Shown here one piece after another: positions 17,225-26,733 of a stretch of DNA of 34,230 bases. Below the pieces are notes generated by a model, which was not told where the DNA came from, did no database searches, and saw nothing but the letters and a program-made list of their open reading frames with translations. Within the stretch, counting starts at the first letter, position 1. Each line of letters opens with the position of its first letter. The translations under genes and the position numbers were made by a program. Source of the DNA: Candidatus Acidiferrum typicum (lineage in GTDB: Bacteria > Acidobacteriota > Terriglobia > Acidiferrales > UBA7541). The stretch covers positions 1 to 34,230 of the forward strand of contig DLMH01000013.1 in the NCBI GenBank assembly GCA_002478115.1, read 5' to 3'.

Positions 17225-17425
17225 GGGCCTACGACCTTTCTGTGTGCCCCCCCAGCAACGCAAGCAAAAATCAGTAACGCCTGGGTTTCTGCATCGGCCC
17301 GCCAATCACCAAGCTATTTTCCGAGTGGCAGAGCAAGTGAAAACGAGGATGAATCTTCATTTGCTCCGCGGATAGGAACGGCATTCCTCAGTTGAGGATA
17401 AGGCCGTCCCCCACTCTTCGTGCCG

Positions 17426-19207
17426 CTAGAACTTCACCATGATGGCCATGTCGATAAAGGACTCATCCCTGCGAAGATCGGGGAACCAGACACTGCTGAT
17501 TCCGCCGCCGCAGGCCGCTTCCGCAGGCAGGAGGCTCGTTTGCCCGGAAGAGGTGCCACTGCTGCATGTGTAGAATTGAGGAGAACCGTTATTTCCGCCG
17601 GGGGGCGTGATGCCACCTCGGCCAGTCCAATACGGAACGCTGGCGTGGCGATAGTCATATTCCCACCGGAAGGTGATGTACTGCTTGGGCATGTAGTCAA
17701 ACGTGATGGAGGAGTCCCAAGCCTTGAAGGGGTCGCCGGGATTCCCGGTAAAGTAGGGCGAATTCGTGGCTGCGGAAATGGCGCCCTCTCCATTGATGGG
17801 GGGAATCAGTACGAGATAACGTCCGGGATTGTTGATCTGACCGCCGCCGACCGTCACGCCGAATAGATCCCTGTGGAACCAGAAGCGGTTGTACCCCATC
17901 CAGCCCACAAAGCTCTGCTTGGGCCCACCCTTTTTGTTGCCATGGCAACTCACTCCGGAGCCATATTCACAACCCAAATCGCCCGTCAGCGAAAAGGCCA
18001 CCTTATCGAGAGTGTTTTCCGGTTTGTCGTAGTACTTGATCTCGATGCTGTTGTCGGTGTGAATGCGACTGCGGCCTTTGATGAAGAGGTCGTCCTCGCC
18101 CACCCCATAATTGTTAGAAATGATGTCGATCCACGGCTTCGGAGTCCATTTAATCTGTCCTCCCAGACCCGGCATGTGGTTGGCCGATGCGTAGGACTGC
18201 CAGCCATTAATGAACCAGGGCTCAATCTTCAAATGTTTCGTCGGGAAAATCTGCACTCGTACACCATTAAAAAACCATGGGGTATTGGAGGAAACATAAG
18301 AAGGTTGGTAGGCCCAATTATCGAAGTTGTAGTAACTGAACAGGCCGATGTAGGACATGAAGATCCCCGCGTCGACATTGATTCCGTTCAGCACATTGAA
18401 GTGATAGCCACCGTAGGCTTCCGAAACGTAGCGGTATGCATTGGCCAGATCCCATTGGCCATGGCCGGGACTAGGGTCATTCCTTGGCGTTGTCACTGAA
18501 TACATGCCGAACTGGGTCATGAGCCTGGCGCGTACATTGTCATAGTGGAAGTCGCCGCCGACACCCAACTGCTCCAACTGAACTTCATATGACCGAAAGA
18601 GCTCGCTCGAACCCCCGATGGAGTGATCTGCCGGATGATTGAAGTCGGCGACATAATTCGTGTCTGCTCTGATCTCAGGGGTAAAGAATTTCGTGTCCCA
18701 AAATATCTCTTTTGTGCGGGGATTGCCGTTCAGCCAAGTCCAGTCCGCATCCGAAAAAGGCTCGACATACTTCGGTTTTTCAGTTGTTGCAGGCGCAGCC
18801 GCCGTCGTTGAACTGGTCTGATCCTGCTTGGGATTGACGTTTGACGCCGAGCTGGACTCAACCTCTGGCGCTTTGGCCGAGAATGCGCTTGCGGTTGCAG
18901 GAGCTGGGGACCCGGCAGGCGCGGCAGGGGCGGTCGTGGGCGAGCTAGCGCCGATCTCGGTCGCTCCCTTCGATTCCAGTTCCGCGACTCTTTTTTCGAG
19001 TTTTTCGATACGCTCCAACATCCATTGCTCGCGCTCGGTCAGGCCCGAGGCCGGTTTGCTGGCTGGCTCGGTTTTCGGAGCAGGCTTCGCCGACGAATCC
19101 GTGTCTGTTGCCCCGTCACCTGGTTGATCCGCTCCGTAGGCACCCAGGCTCAGAAGACAGAGAACCGCGAACCCCAACATCGCTTTCGGTCCAAAGAAAA
19201 TGCGCAT
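17426..19207 (-). CDS. Outer-membrane beta-barrel porin (BBP2/OmpL-like), second copy
   Basis: A 593-aa porin. ATG 19207 follows GAGGGAGAAG; upstream in-frame codons (to 19471) do not read like a protein start. A signal peptide (KAMLGFAVLCLLSLGAYGAD) is followed by an Ala/Pro/Lys linker, a coiled coil (EREQWMLERIEKLEKRVAEL) and an Ala/Pro/Thr-rich linker to about residue 140. Barrel strands fill the rest, ending FIDMAIMVKF with the terminal Phe typical of outer-membrane proteins. It shares the coil-plus-barrel layout with the 9073-10536 porin but is longer and clearly diverged. It lies upstream of kdpE on the same strand, separated by about 200 bases, so co-regulation is possible but not shown. 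Confidence 0.85.
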   Translation of the reverse strand: MRIFFGPKAMLGFAVLCLLSLGAYGADQPGDGATDTDSSAKPAPKTEPASKPASGLTEREQWMLERIEKLEKRVAELESKGATEIGASSPTTAPAAPAGSPAPATASAFSAKAPEVESSSASNVNPKQDQTSSTTAAAPATTEKPKYVEPFSDADWTWLNGNPRTKEIFWDTKFFTPEIRADTNYVADFNHPADHSIGGSSELFRSYEVQLEQLGVGGDFHYDNVRARLMTQFGMYSVTTPRNDPSPGHGQWDLANAYRYVSEAYGGYHFNVLNGINVDAGIFMSYIGLFSYYNFDNWAYQPSYVSSNTPWFFNGVRVQIFPTKHLKIEPWFINGWQSYASANHMPGLGGQIKWTPKPWIDIISNNYGVGEDDLFIKGRSRIHTDNSIEIKYYDKPENTLDKVAFSLTGDLGCEYGSGVSCHGNKKGGPKQSFVGWMGYNRFWFHRDLFGVTVGGGQINNPGRYLVLIPPINGEGAISAATNSPYFTGNPGDPFKAWDSSITFDYMPKQYITFRWEYDYRHASVPYWTGRGGITPPGGNNGSPQFYTCSSGTSSGQTSLLPAEAACGGGISSVWFPDLRRDESFIDMAIMVKF

Positions 19208-19475
19208 GGCTTCTCCCTCTACAGCGATCGGGCAACGAATTTTTCGGGAATGGCAGTCTTTCCGTGCCTTTGTGAGTCCGGCGAGATACTTCTCGTTGCC
19301 GACAAACGATACCGCCCCGGACATAAGAATTCCGTAAGACCAGGATAAGCCTTCCATTAGCCGGATGCAGTAGACCGCGGCACTTATCCGGGATTTTCTT
19401 TTAGACTTCGAAAACTGCAACGATCCTACATCCGTATTGCCCTCCTGCAGGCTGGTTGAACCCTGTTCCATCTAG

Positions 19476-19685
19476 GCCGTTTATACCCGGAGCGGTTCCG
19501 ACGATGATCTGTGGATCGGATCGCCAAAGTTGAATGTTGTGCCGCTGCAATTTGTCGGACCCACTTCGATTGCAATCTGGAGCGAGGGTACTTGGGACCG
19601 CTTTCTTTCTAGTACGGATGATTCGGAGTCACGCGACGTGAAAGGCAAGGACGCGGCGAAGGAACACTACGATGCTGCCGCATAG
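19476..19685 (+). pseudogene. Open 69-codon remnant without a start codon
   Basis: From just after a TAG at 19473 the plus strand stays open to TAG 19683. It reads like real protein: SGSDDDLWIGSPKLNVVPLQ, FVGPTSIAIWSEGTWDRFLS, then DVKGKDAAKEHYDAAA. There is no ATG or usable GTG near its beginning, so it appears to be the C-terminal piece of a lost gene. I do not recognise the family. The rest of the 19472-19880 stretch shows nothing supportable. Confidence 0.3.
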
Positions 19686-19880
19686 GTCCTCGCCTGCTAC
19701 GAAGCAGGAATGAGTTCTCGTACGGAGATAAACGACCTTTTGAAGATCTGGCCTTGTAGAAGGGGCTAGTGGCTGCGCCGAAGTCTCCTCGTCCAGAGAT
19801 GTTTTCCACAGCTGCGCTTGTCGAAACCGCGGATCAAAGATGGGGATGCCATCTGAAACTTCGTTTGGTAAAGTAAAGCT

Positions 19881-21202
19881 GTGACCGGACGGTTCAGATT
19901 GCTGTTTCGCCAAGCCGTGTATAACTTGCGTGGCGGCTTCCTCGTCCGTCCATTGACTATTGCATTGACGCTGGGTTGCATCGGTGCAGTCCTTTCGTGG
20001 GTCGAGGAGTCCCACCCTGCGTTCGGTAGCTGGGTACCCAAAGTACTTTTCCTCTCTCGCTCTGACCCTCAAGTGGCTCAAGTCATCCTCGCCGGCATCG
20101 CTGCTTCAATTATGACTGTGGTTTCCATCGTGTTCGCGATTCTGCTGATGACACTTACGCTGGCCTCGATGCAGTTCTCTCCGCGCATCATTGTCAGCTT
20201 TACAAGAGACCGGGTAACGCAATGGACGCTCGGGATATTCCTTGGCACCTTCCTGTATTGCATGGCGGCGCTTCCGGCGGCGCACTCCCTATACCACAGC
20301 CCTTCGCGCCTATCGCTACAGTCACCGGAGCAATGCTGCTGGCGATAGCTTGCGTAGGATTGCTGCTCTTCTTTATTCACCACATATCCCAGGCGATCAG
20401 CGTAAATCATATTGTGGCTAGGATCGCGTCGGAGACAGAAGTTGTGATTGATGACGTGATGCCATTGCCGCGCGAACAACGTCGTCTCGAACTATCAGAT
20501 AGCAATGACCTAGGCGCGTGGGATAAGCCGGTCTTGAGCGATGTCTCTGGCTACATCCGCTTCGTCGATACAAAGCGTCTTCTCGATTTGGCGATTTCCT
20601 ACCGCGTGAAGGTTCGCGTGGTCAGGCGGATCGGCCAGTTCGTTCCGGCAGGGACTCCACTACTCATGGTTTACAAAGCCGAACGGCTCTCTCCTGAACA
20701 CATCGGCCAGTTTCGAGGGGCGTTCGACTTCGGACCATCCAGAACCCTGCAGCAGGATATAGAATTTGGAATCTTGCAGATCGTTGACATCGCACTCAAA
20801 GCGATCTCGCCCGCAGTGAACGATCCTACTACGGCGATTAGCTGCGTTGACCACTTGAGTCGCCTCCTGATCCGCCTTATATCCAGGGAAATGCCGGAGC
20901 CGCTGCTCTACGATCTGAAAGGGGTCGCTCGCGTCAGCATCCGATTGATCGATCTCGAACGATTGCTGGACTCGGCATTTGAGCAGATACGTATGTACTC
21001 GAAGACGGACATCGCGGTCAGCATGCGGCTACTGCGCGCTTTCGGAGACATTGCCGCCACCACTCAAGACCTAACGCTCAGAAGAATGCTTCTTGAGCGG
21101 GCGAAACGGGTCGTCGCAGGTTGCGAACACAGGATCGATACAGAGAAACTGAAACCGATGCTCATTCGCCTGACTGCCTTAGAAAGGCTTACGGTCGCTT
21201 GA
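19881..21202 (+). pseudogene. DUF2254 membrane protein, frameshifted
   Basis: The N-terminal part (from GTG 19881) has membrane helices (IALTLGCIGAVLSWV, ILAGIAASIMTVVSIVFAIL) and the family motif LASMQFSPRIIVSFTRDRVT, then LGIFLGTFLYCM. The continuation ALPIPQPFAPIATVTGAMLL, FFIHHISQAISVNHI and the cytoplasmic domain lies in another phase up to 21202. The shift falls in the GC-rich run near 20270-20285; one missing base (for example GGCGGCG shortened from GGCGGCGGC) explains it. DUF2254 proteins are predicted inner-membrane proteins of unknown function. No clear ribosome site precedes the GTG. If the break is a sequencing error, the protein would be about 440 aa. Confidence 0.8.
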
Positions 21203-21320
21203 ATTCGCAGTTAGACCGTTATGGTCAAGGCTGCGAGAATTTTGCCCTCGTTGCATCGGTGCCCAAGATTTCAAGCGGCACCAACAGACGCTTACGTTTG
21301 CCGTCAAAGACCAGATCGGA

Positions 21321-21458
21321 ATGGCCGGCCACGTCGAATCGCAGGATTTGCACTTGCGGCGTTCTCCGGGCAAGCAGATGTTCCTGTCCTATCTGGCGTT
21401 AGCGTCGATTCCCATCGTCATTTTCGCGCTGCTGCTCCTTGTGGCGCGGCAGCACTAA
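21321..21458 (+). CDS. Small single-span membrane peptide (45 aa) before the KdpD-like pair
   Basis: ATG 21321 starts a 45-aa frame. A polar N-terminus (MAGHVESQDLHLRRSPG) is followed by one strong membrane helix (MFLSYLALASIPIVIFALLL) and a short basic end (VARQH). It ends 58 bases before the first KdpD-like gene. A similar piece, LRRSSQPRT then MYVMFAMIPMIIFFLLLV, lies after the second KdpD-like gene (23866-24081). The two share the LRRS motif, a Ile-Pro in the helix and the spacing. The ribosome site is weak. I know no named family; a small membrane partner for the sensors is an inference. Confidence 0.5.
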   Translation: MAGHVESQDLHLRRSPGKQMFLSYLALASIPIVIFALLLLVARQH

Positions 21459-21516
21459 GTTTCCCCGTCTTCCCCTATAATTATAGAGTACGTGGTATTC
21501 AGGAGTGGAGCCGTCC

Positions 21517-22620
21517 ATGGCGAAACTGACTGAACAGCGTCCCGATCCCAATCAACTGCTGCGCCAGGTGCAGGCCGAGGAGCAGGAACAGCGCGGGAGC
21601 AAGCTGAAGATTTTCCTCGGTTATTCCGAGGGCGTTGGCAAATCTTTCCGGATGCTCGACGAGGGGCGGCGCCGCCGGGAGCGCGGAGAGGACGTGGTCG
21701 TCGGCGCGGTCCAGCCAAAGGTCCCCGACGAAATCAATAGTCTGCTGCAAAGTCTCGAAGTCATATCCTGTAAAACAATCGCCGGCGTGCCGGTGATGGA
21801 CCTGAGCAGCATTGTGGCCCGACACCCACAAGTCTGCCTGGTCGATGGTCTGGCCTACGACAATCCGCCGGGAAGTGCGCATGCCACACGGTGGCAGGAT
21901 GTTCAAGAACTCTTGGCGGCGGGGATCTCCGTCATTGCCTCCGTCAATCTGCAATTCATCGAGGAGCGCCGCGACCAAGTCGAGAAGATCACCGGTAAGC
22001 ATGTGACGGCAACTGTCCCTTTGAGTTTTCTCAAAGCGGCGGACGAAATCGAACTGGTGGATGCTCCTCCGGAACTGTGCATGGTGCGCGCGGCTCAGGG
22101 TACGAAACCCGGTAGTGTTCTTGCGACTCGCCAACAGCATCTCTCGGAATTGCGGGAAATCGCGCTCGTGTTGGCCGCCGACGTTGTTGACCATCAGTTG
22201 GAAGCTTACATGCGAAGTCATGGCATTGAGCAGCTTTGGGGTGCTCAGGAGCGCATCCTCGTGTACATCACTCCTCAAGCTAGTTCCAGCAAGATGATCG
22301 AGAGCGGCCGGCGGAATGCCGAACGGTTCCACGGAGAACTGTTTGTCGCCTACCTCGATCAACCCGGCATCACCGCCAAGGATCAAGCCGCCCTTCACTC
22401 CAATCTCTCCTTAGCCCGCGCCGCGGGAGCGCAGGTCGTGACTCTGGATGGAGATGACCCCGTCGACGCGATCCTCGAATTCGCGAAAGCCCGAGGGGTC
22501 ACGCAAATCTTCGTCGGACAAACCTCGGATCGAGGCTGGCGGGATCGGCTGTTCGGTACCACAGTTGACGATCTAGTCCGAGTCGCGCAAGGGATGGACG
22601 TGCGGATCTTCCCGAAATAA
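21517..22620 (+). CDS. KdpD-like sensor protein without kinase half (divergent copy)
   Basis: A 367-aa protein made of the KdpD N-terminal sensor domain (residues about 25-230) plus a UspA-like domain (about 240-367). The ATG at 21517 has GGAG six bases upstream. Its P-loop is G35-YSEGVGKS. The block DE-x-AH-x-N-x-PGS, conserved in KdpD, here reads DGLAYDNPPGS, and MNVQHLE reads VNLQFIE, so catalytic-looking residues have drifted. The Usp part ends DVRIFPK. There are no membrane helices and no histidine-kinase domains, whereas full KdpD has about 900 residues. Short KdpD proteins of this type are known in some cyanobacteria and other groups. It is followed after 8 bases by a second, more typical copy. 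Confidence 0.88.
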   Translation: MAKLTEQRPDPNQLLRQVQAEEQEQRGSKLKIFLGYSEGVGKSFRMLDEGRRRRERGEDVVVGAVQPKVPDEINSLLQSLEVISCKTIAGVPVMDLSSIVARHPQVCLVDGLAYDNPPGSAHATRWQDVQELLAAGISVIASVNLQFIEERRDQVEKITGKHVTATVPLSFLKAADEIELVDAPPELCMVRAAQGTKPGSVLATRQQHLSELREIALVLAADVVDHQLEAYMRSHGIEQLWGAQERILVYITPQASSSKMIESGRRNAERFHGELFVAYLDQPGITAKDQAALHSNLSLARAAGAQVVTLDGDDPVDAILEFAKARGVTQIFVGQTSDRGWRDRLFGTTVDDLVRVAQGMDVRIFPK

Positions 22621-22628
22621 GGACCAGC

Positions 22629-23771
22629 ATGGCTCAAACGCGCCGAGGCCATCTCAAAATGTATCTTGGCTACGCCGCAGGCGTCGGCAAGACCTACAAG
22701 ATGCTGGAGGAAGCCCTCGAGCTAAAGCACCAAGGCATGGACGTTGTGGTAGGGTACGTTGAGCCGCACGGGCGAAAAGATACCATCGCGAAAGTCGTAG
22801 GCCTTGAGCTGGTCCCGCGCCGCAAAGTGCAGTACAAGACGGCCACGTTCGAAGAACTGGATACCGATGCAATCCTGCAACGTCATCCTCAAGTCTGCAT
22901 CGTCGATGAGTTTGCGCACACGAATGTGCCTGGTTCAGAACGAACCAAGCGCTGGCAAGATGTACAAATCCTGCTCGATGCCGGAATCGACGTGCTGACG
23001 ACGATGAACGTGCAACACCTCGAGGGCTTGAATGATCAGATCTGGCAGATCACCGGTGTCCGGGTGCGGGAGACGGTGCCGGATTGGGTCGTGAAGGATG
23101 CCGATGAGGTGATCATGACCGACTTGACGCCTCGCGCTTTGCTGAACCGGCTCGAACGCGGCGTGGTTTACGCGCCGGACAAGGCTCGCCGCGCGATGGA
23201 GAACTTTTTCCAGGAGTCCAACCTCGTCGCGCTCCGCGAGATGGCGCTGCTGCAGACGGCACACGAAGTGGAAGTGCGCCAATCCACACAAGACGAAGTT
23301 GAAGATGTTCTCCGGAACCTCAAACCTGGAGCTCTCGCGCTTACGCCGCAGGCCGCATCGCAGAAAGAAAGGATCTTGATCCACGTGACGCCGGCTCCTG
23401 CTTCCGCAGCCCTGATTCGTCGTGGGAGGCGCGTGGCCGATTATCTGCACGCCGACTGCTTCGCCGTTTACGTCGAGAGTGAAGAAGACTCAAAACGTGC
23501 GCCCACACCGGAATTCGAGGCCTTGGAGAAACACCTGAGCTTTGCCCGCAACCTGCACATTGAGACCCGAGTGCTCCAAGGTAAAGATGCCGCCAAAGTG
23601 CTCGTTGACTTCGCCCGCCAGCAGGGTGTCACCCAGATTTTCGTCATGAGGACTCACGAGAACGGTTGGCCGCACATCTTTGGCCGAGATTTGCTTCGAC
23701 AGATCGTTCACCTAGCCCGCGACATGCAGGTGACCATTGTCGCCGAGCGCGGCCGGAGCGCGAAGTTGTAG
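22629..23771 (+). CDS. KdpD-like sensor protein without kinase half (canonical copy)
   Basis: A 380-aa protein with AAGGA before its ATG, translationally close to the previous gene. Residues about 8-215 are a well-kept KdpD sensor domain: P-loop G14-YAAGVGKT, YVEPHGRKDT, VDEFAHTNVPGSERTKRWQD, TTMNVQHLEGLND and RVRETVPDWV. Residues about 250-375 are a UspA-like domain, seen in ERILIHVTPAP and GVTQIFVMRT. It ends where the membrane part of KdpD would begin, so it has no transmembrane or kinase domain. The N-terminal KdpD domain is thought to sense K+/ATP. Here it must act through a separate kinase, or in some other way on KdpE; the window does not show the partner. Confidence 0.92.
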   Translation: MAQTRRGHLKMYLGYAAGVGKTYKMLEEALELKHQGMDVVVGYVEPHGRKDTIAKVVGLELVPRRKVQYKTATFEELDTDAILQRHPQVCIVDEFAHTNVPGSERTKRWQDVQILLDAGIDVLTTMNVQHLEGLNDQIWQITGVRVRETVPDWVVKDADEVIMTDLTPRALLNRLERGVVYAPDKARRAMENFFQESNLVALREMALLQTAHEVEVRQSTQDEVEDVLRNLKPGALALTPQAASQKERILIHVTPAPASAALIRRGRRVADYLHADCFAVYVESEEDSKRAPTPEFEALEKHLSFARNLHIETRVLQGKDAAKVLVDFARQQGVTQIFVMRTHENGWPHIFGRDLLRQIVHLARDMQVTIVAERGRSAKL

Positions 23772-23865
23772 ATTCCCCGTCATACCAACAGGGCTAGGCA
23801 ATGGATGAGCACAGGCATCGGGGCGAGGATTATGGAATCCGGCGAACCGCTATGCGAGTGCTGGC

Positions 23866-24081
23866 GAGTTCGCCAATGACCTCAGCAATCCTGAGTCAGT
23901 TGGCGTAGCTGAGCGCGGTGAACTGCGAGACTGGAAACTTCGACGTTCCTCACAACCAAGAACAATTTTGATGTACGTGATGTTCGCGATGATTCCCATG
24001 ATCATTTTTTTCCTGCTCTTGGTCCCGGGGGACCACCGCCTTTTCACGGCGCACCCGGTTTCCATACTTATCGGGAGTTGA
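23866..24081 (+). pseudogene. Probable remnant of a second small membrane peptide
   Basis: An open frame with no ATG before its hydrophobic part. It reads GELRDWKLRRSSQPRT, then LMYVMFAMIPMIIFFLLLV, then PGDHRLFT, ending at TGA 24079. The LRRS-plus-helix layout resembles the 45-aa peptide at 21321. The first start-like codons are TTG 23968 and ATG 23971, which would give only the helix and tail. Either a decayed paralogue or a short membrane peptide. Confidence 0.35.
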
Positions 24082-24265
24082 GGCACTCTTTGCTGTTCGG
24101 AGAGCCAATCGGGAAAACATAAGGCGAAAGCGCCGGCCGTTTTAGTGCTCCCCCCAGAATGGCGTCCTAACAAATTCCTAATGAACTCCTCAGGACTTTT
24201 GAGTGCCCTCTCTCCGATTCTTTATCAAGATGACGCAGGACTTGAGCCGTCCTGGGGAGGGAACG

Positions 24266-24496
24266 ATGTCCCTTACCGTATTTCTGACGCTTTGTGTCCT
24301 CGGACTTGGCTTCATGATTTACGCGTTCTTTCAGTGGACCTACGGCGATAAGCGCAGCGCTCTTGCTCGCCAATTAGCCGCACACAAGAATGCCCTCAAG
24401 GAGCGATCTCCCCGGCCTTTTCTCGTCGCTCACACAAGGCCTCTCTTGGACCATAAATCACATTGGCAGGCGGGAACAAGGTCACAACACACCTGA
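24266..24496 (+). CDS. Small membrane protein (76 aa) upstream of the second kdpA
   Basis: ATG 24266 follows GGGAGGG at good spacing. Residues 2-24 form a membrane helix (LTVFLTLCVLGLGFMIYAFF), followed by QWTYGDKRSALARQLAAHK, KERSPRPFLV and a polar tail. The one-helix-plus-basic-cytoplasmic-tail layout suggests an accessory membrane peptide. It is in the same orientation as the KdpD-like pair and kdpA2, 168 bases before the latter. I do not know a named family for it. The tail after about residue 55 may be eroded. Confidence 0.55.
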   Translation: MSLTVFLTLCVLGLGFMIYAFFQWTYGDKRSALARQLAAHKNALKERSPRPFLVAHTRPLLDHKSHWQAGTRSQHT

Positions 24497-25640
24497 AGTA
24501 GCCAAAGTTGCGAGTGATGAAAAGAGTTGTCCCGAGGGGACCGCAAGTTCACTGGTTTCCTGCGGAGGTCAGTTTAATTAACGATTTCAATGAAGAACCA
24601 ATGTAAGAGCTGGGTCGAGATTATCTCAAAGCAGATAACGATGTTTGGTTCGACTCGCTCTTGAGTGGGGCCGGTGGATCTTTTCAGCGCTACTCAATTC
24701 CTCCTGTTCCTGGCGATTGTGACCGCTCTCGTGAAGCCCTTGGGCGGGTACATGGAACGGGTCTTTTCCGGGAAACGGACTCTCCTTGATCCTTTATGCC
24801 GTCCCGTTGAGCGGCTCATCTATCGCGTAAGTGCGGTTGATCCTAGTGTGGAAATGACTAGCAAGGAGTATGCGACGTGTTTCGTGCTCTTTGGCTTTGT
24901 CGGCACGCTCCTCCTGTATGGCATTCTCCGATTGCAGCAGTTTCTTCCCTGGTTTTTCCCCCAGTATCACACCACGCCGTTATCCCCAGATCTAGCTCTG
25001 AACACTGCGATTAGCTTCTCCACGACCACTACTTGGCAGGCCTACGCTGGTGAGAACACCATGAGCTACTTCAGCCAGATGGTGGGACTCTGCGCACAAA
25101 ACTTCCTCGCAGGCGCGGCGGGGCTGGCGGTGGGTGTTGCCTTTATTCGCGGACTCGCCAGACAACTCTCCGGCACGCTCGGCAATTTTTGGGTGGACCT
25201 CACACGGAGCCTGCTCTGGATCCTGTTGCCCGGAGCATTGCTGGGCGCTTTGCTGCTGGTTTGGCAGGGCGTTCCGATGAACTTCCACCACTATGTGATC
25301 GCCTCGACCACCGAGGGTGCCCGGCAGGTCATATCGCAGGGTCCTGTAGCCGCGCTCGAGATCATCAAGAATCTCGGCACGAACGGCGGTGGTTTTTTTA
25401 ACGCGAATGGGGCACATCCGTACGAAAACCCTACGCCGCTCTCAAACTTTATCGAACTGTTGGCTATCGTGCTCCTGCCTGCGGCATTGACGAACACCTT
25501 CGGCAGGATGGTTCGCCAGTCGCGCCAGGGTTGGCTTCTCTACTGCGTGATGGTTTTTCTATTCGTCTGCGGATTAGGTTTCGTGCACCACTTTGAGCAG
25601 AAGGGGAATCCGCATCTGGTGGGTGTGGACTTCCGAACTA

Positions 25641-26733
25641 TTGAATTCCGCATAATATAGCGATACTTTTCAGGATATCCTGCGTCTAACCTGGTATGGG
25701 AAATCCAAAAGGTGTACGGCGTGATTTTGATGCTCTCGAACAGCGCAGGTTCGCGGCCTTGCGGCTGTTGCGTCAAGGGCTGAACCAATCGGAAGTGGCA
25801 CGGCGGTTGCGCGTGGGGCGCCAGAGTGTGGCGCGCTGGGCGGCGCTAGATCGGAAAGGCGGTGAACGCGCTTTGCGCCAGGCCGGGCGTGCGGGACGCA
25901 AGCCTCGCTTAACCCCGCGGCAGAAGGCGCGGCTCGAACAACGTCTTCTTGCTGGCCCCGAACGGCTGGGCTACGAAACTAGTTTGTGGACTTCCGAGCG
26001 CGTGGCGGATTTGATCGAGCAGGAATTTAAGGTGCGCTATCATCCGGGTCACGTTTGGAAGATTCTGGTGGCGCTGGGCTGGAGCTGCCAGCGTCCCACG
26101 GGCCGGGCGTTGGAGCGCAATGAAGAGGCCATCCGCCACTGGCAGAAGATCACTTGGCCGGACATTAAAAAAAAGCCCAAAAAGAGCGGCGAACGATCGT
26201 CTTTCTCGACGAAAGCGGACTGAGCCAGCGGCCGCACCGCTGCCGGACGTGGTCGCGGCGCGGCCACACGCCAGTGTTGCAGTATCACTTCAACTGGAAG
26301 ACGCTCTCGGTCATCGCGGGCATTACATTGTGGAATTTCTATTTCCGGTTGTATCCCGGAGCGATCCGCGCGCCGCAAGTGGTGGCCTTTCTCAAACACC
26401 TGCTGCGGCACATTCCCGGAAAGCTGCTACTGGTGTGGGACCGGCTGCCCGCGCATCGCAGCCGGATGGTGCAGGAGTTCGTAGCCGCACAGAAAGGCCG
26501 TATCTGCGTCGAGTACCTGCCGGCCTACGCCCCAGAATTGAATCCCACGGAATACATCTGGGGCCACGCGAAACACCACAAACTTCCCAACGCCTGCCCC
26601 AAGGACTTCGCCGAGTTAAAACACGGCGCCCGTCACGCTCTGCGCAACATGCGCCGCCGCCCCACGCTTATCACCGCCTTCTGGAAACAGGCTTCCCTAT
26701 GGCCAGAATGACCTTATATTATGCGGAACTCAG
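25641..26733 (+). mobile_element. IS630-family insertion in kdpA2 (1093 bp)
   Basis: Imperfect 19-bp terminal inverted repeats: TTGAATTCCGCATAATATA (25641-25659) and the complement of CTGAGTTCCGCATAATATA (26715-26733), two mismatches. The element is flanked by TA on both sides (25639-25640 and 26734-26735), the TA target duplication of the IS630/Tc1/mariner group. Excision with one TA rejoins kdpA2 in frame. Near-matching ends and undamaged kdpA2 sides suggest a fairly recent insertion. Confidence 0.95.
25696..26711 (+). CDS. IS630-family DDE transposase, made by -1 frameshift
   Basis: Two overlapping phases. The first (25696-26223) has helix-turn-helix motifs (LLRQGLNQSEVARRLRVG) and the linker. 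The second ends at 26711 and carries the catalytic domain. A run of eight A (26167-26174) reads AAA AAA AAG in the first frame, a classic slippery site. A -1 shift there continues KERRTIVFLDESGLSQRPHR, supplying the first catalytic Asp. Next come LLLVWDRLPAHRS with the second Asp and YAPELNPTEYIWGH with the Glu. Programmed -1 shifting is common in this family, so I read it as an active-type gene and not a pseudogene. Confidence 0.9.

Noticed and set aside
21499..22398. 299-aa minus-strand frame opposite the first KdpD-like gene
   Set aside because: The plus-strand protein has clear domains and a ribosome site; the antisense frame is a codon-bias shadow.
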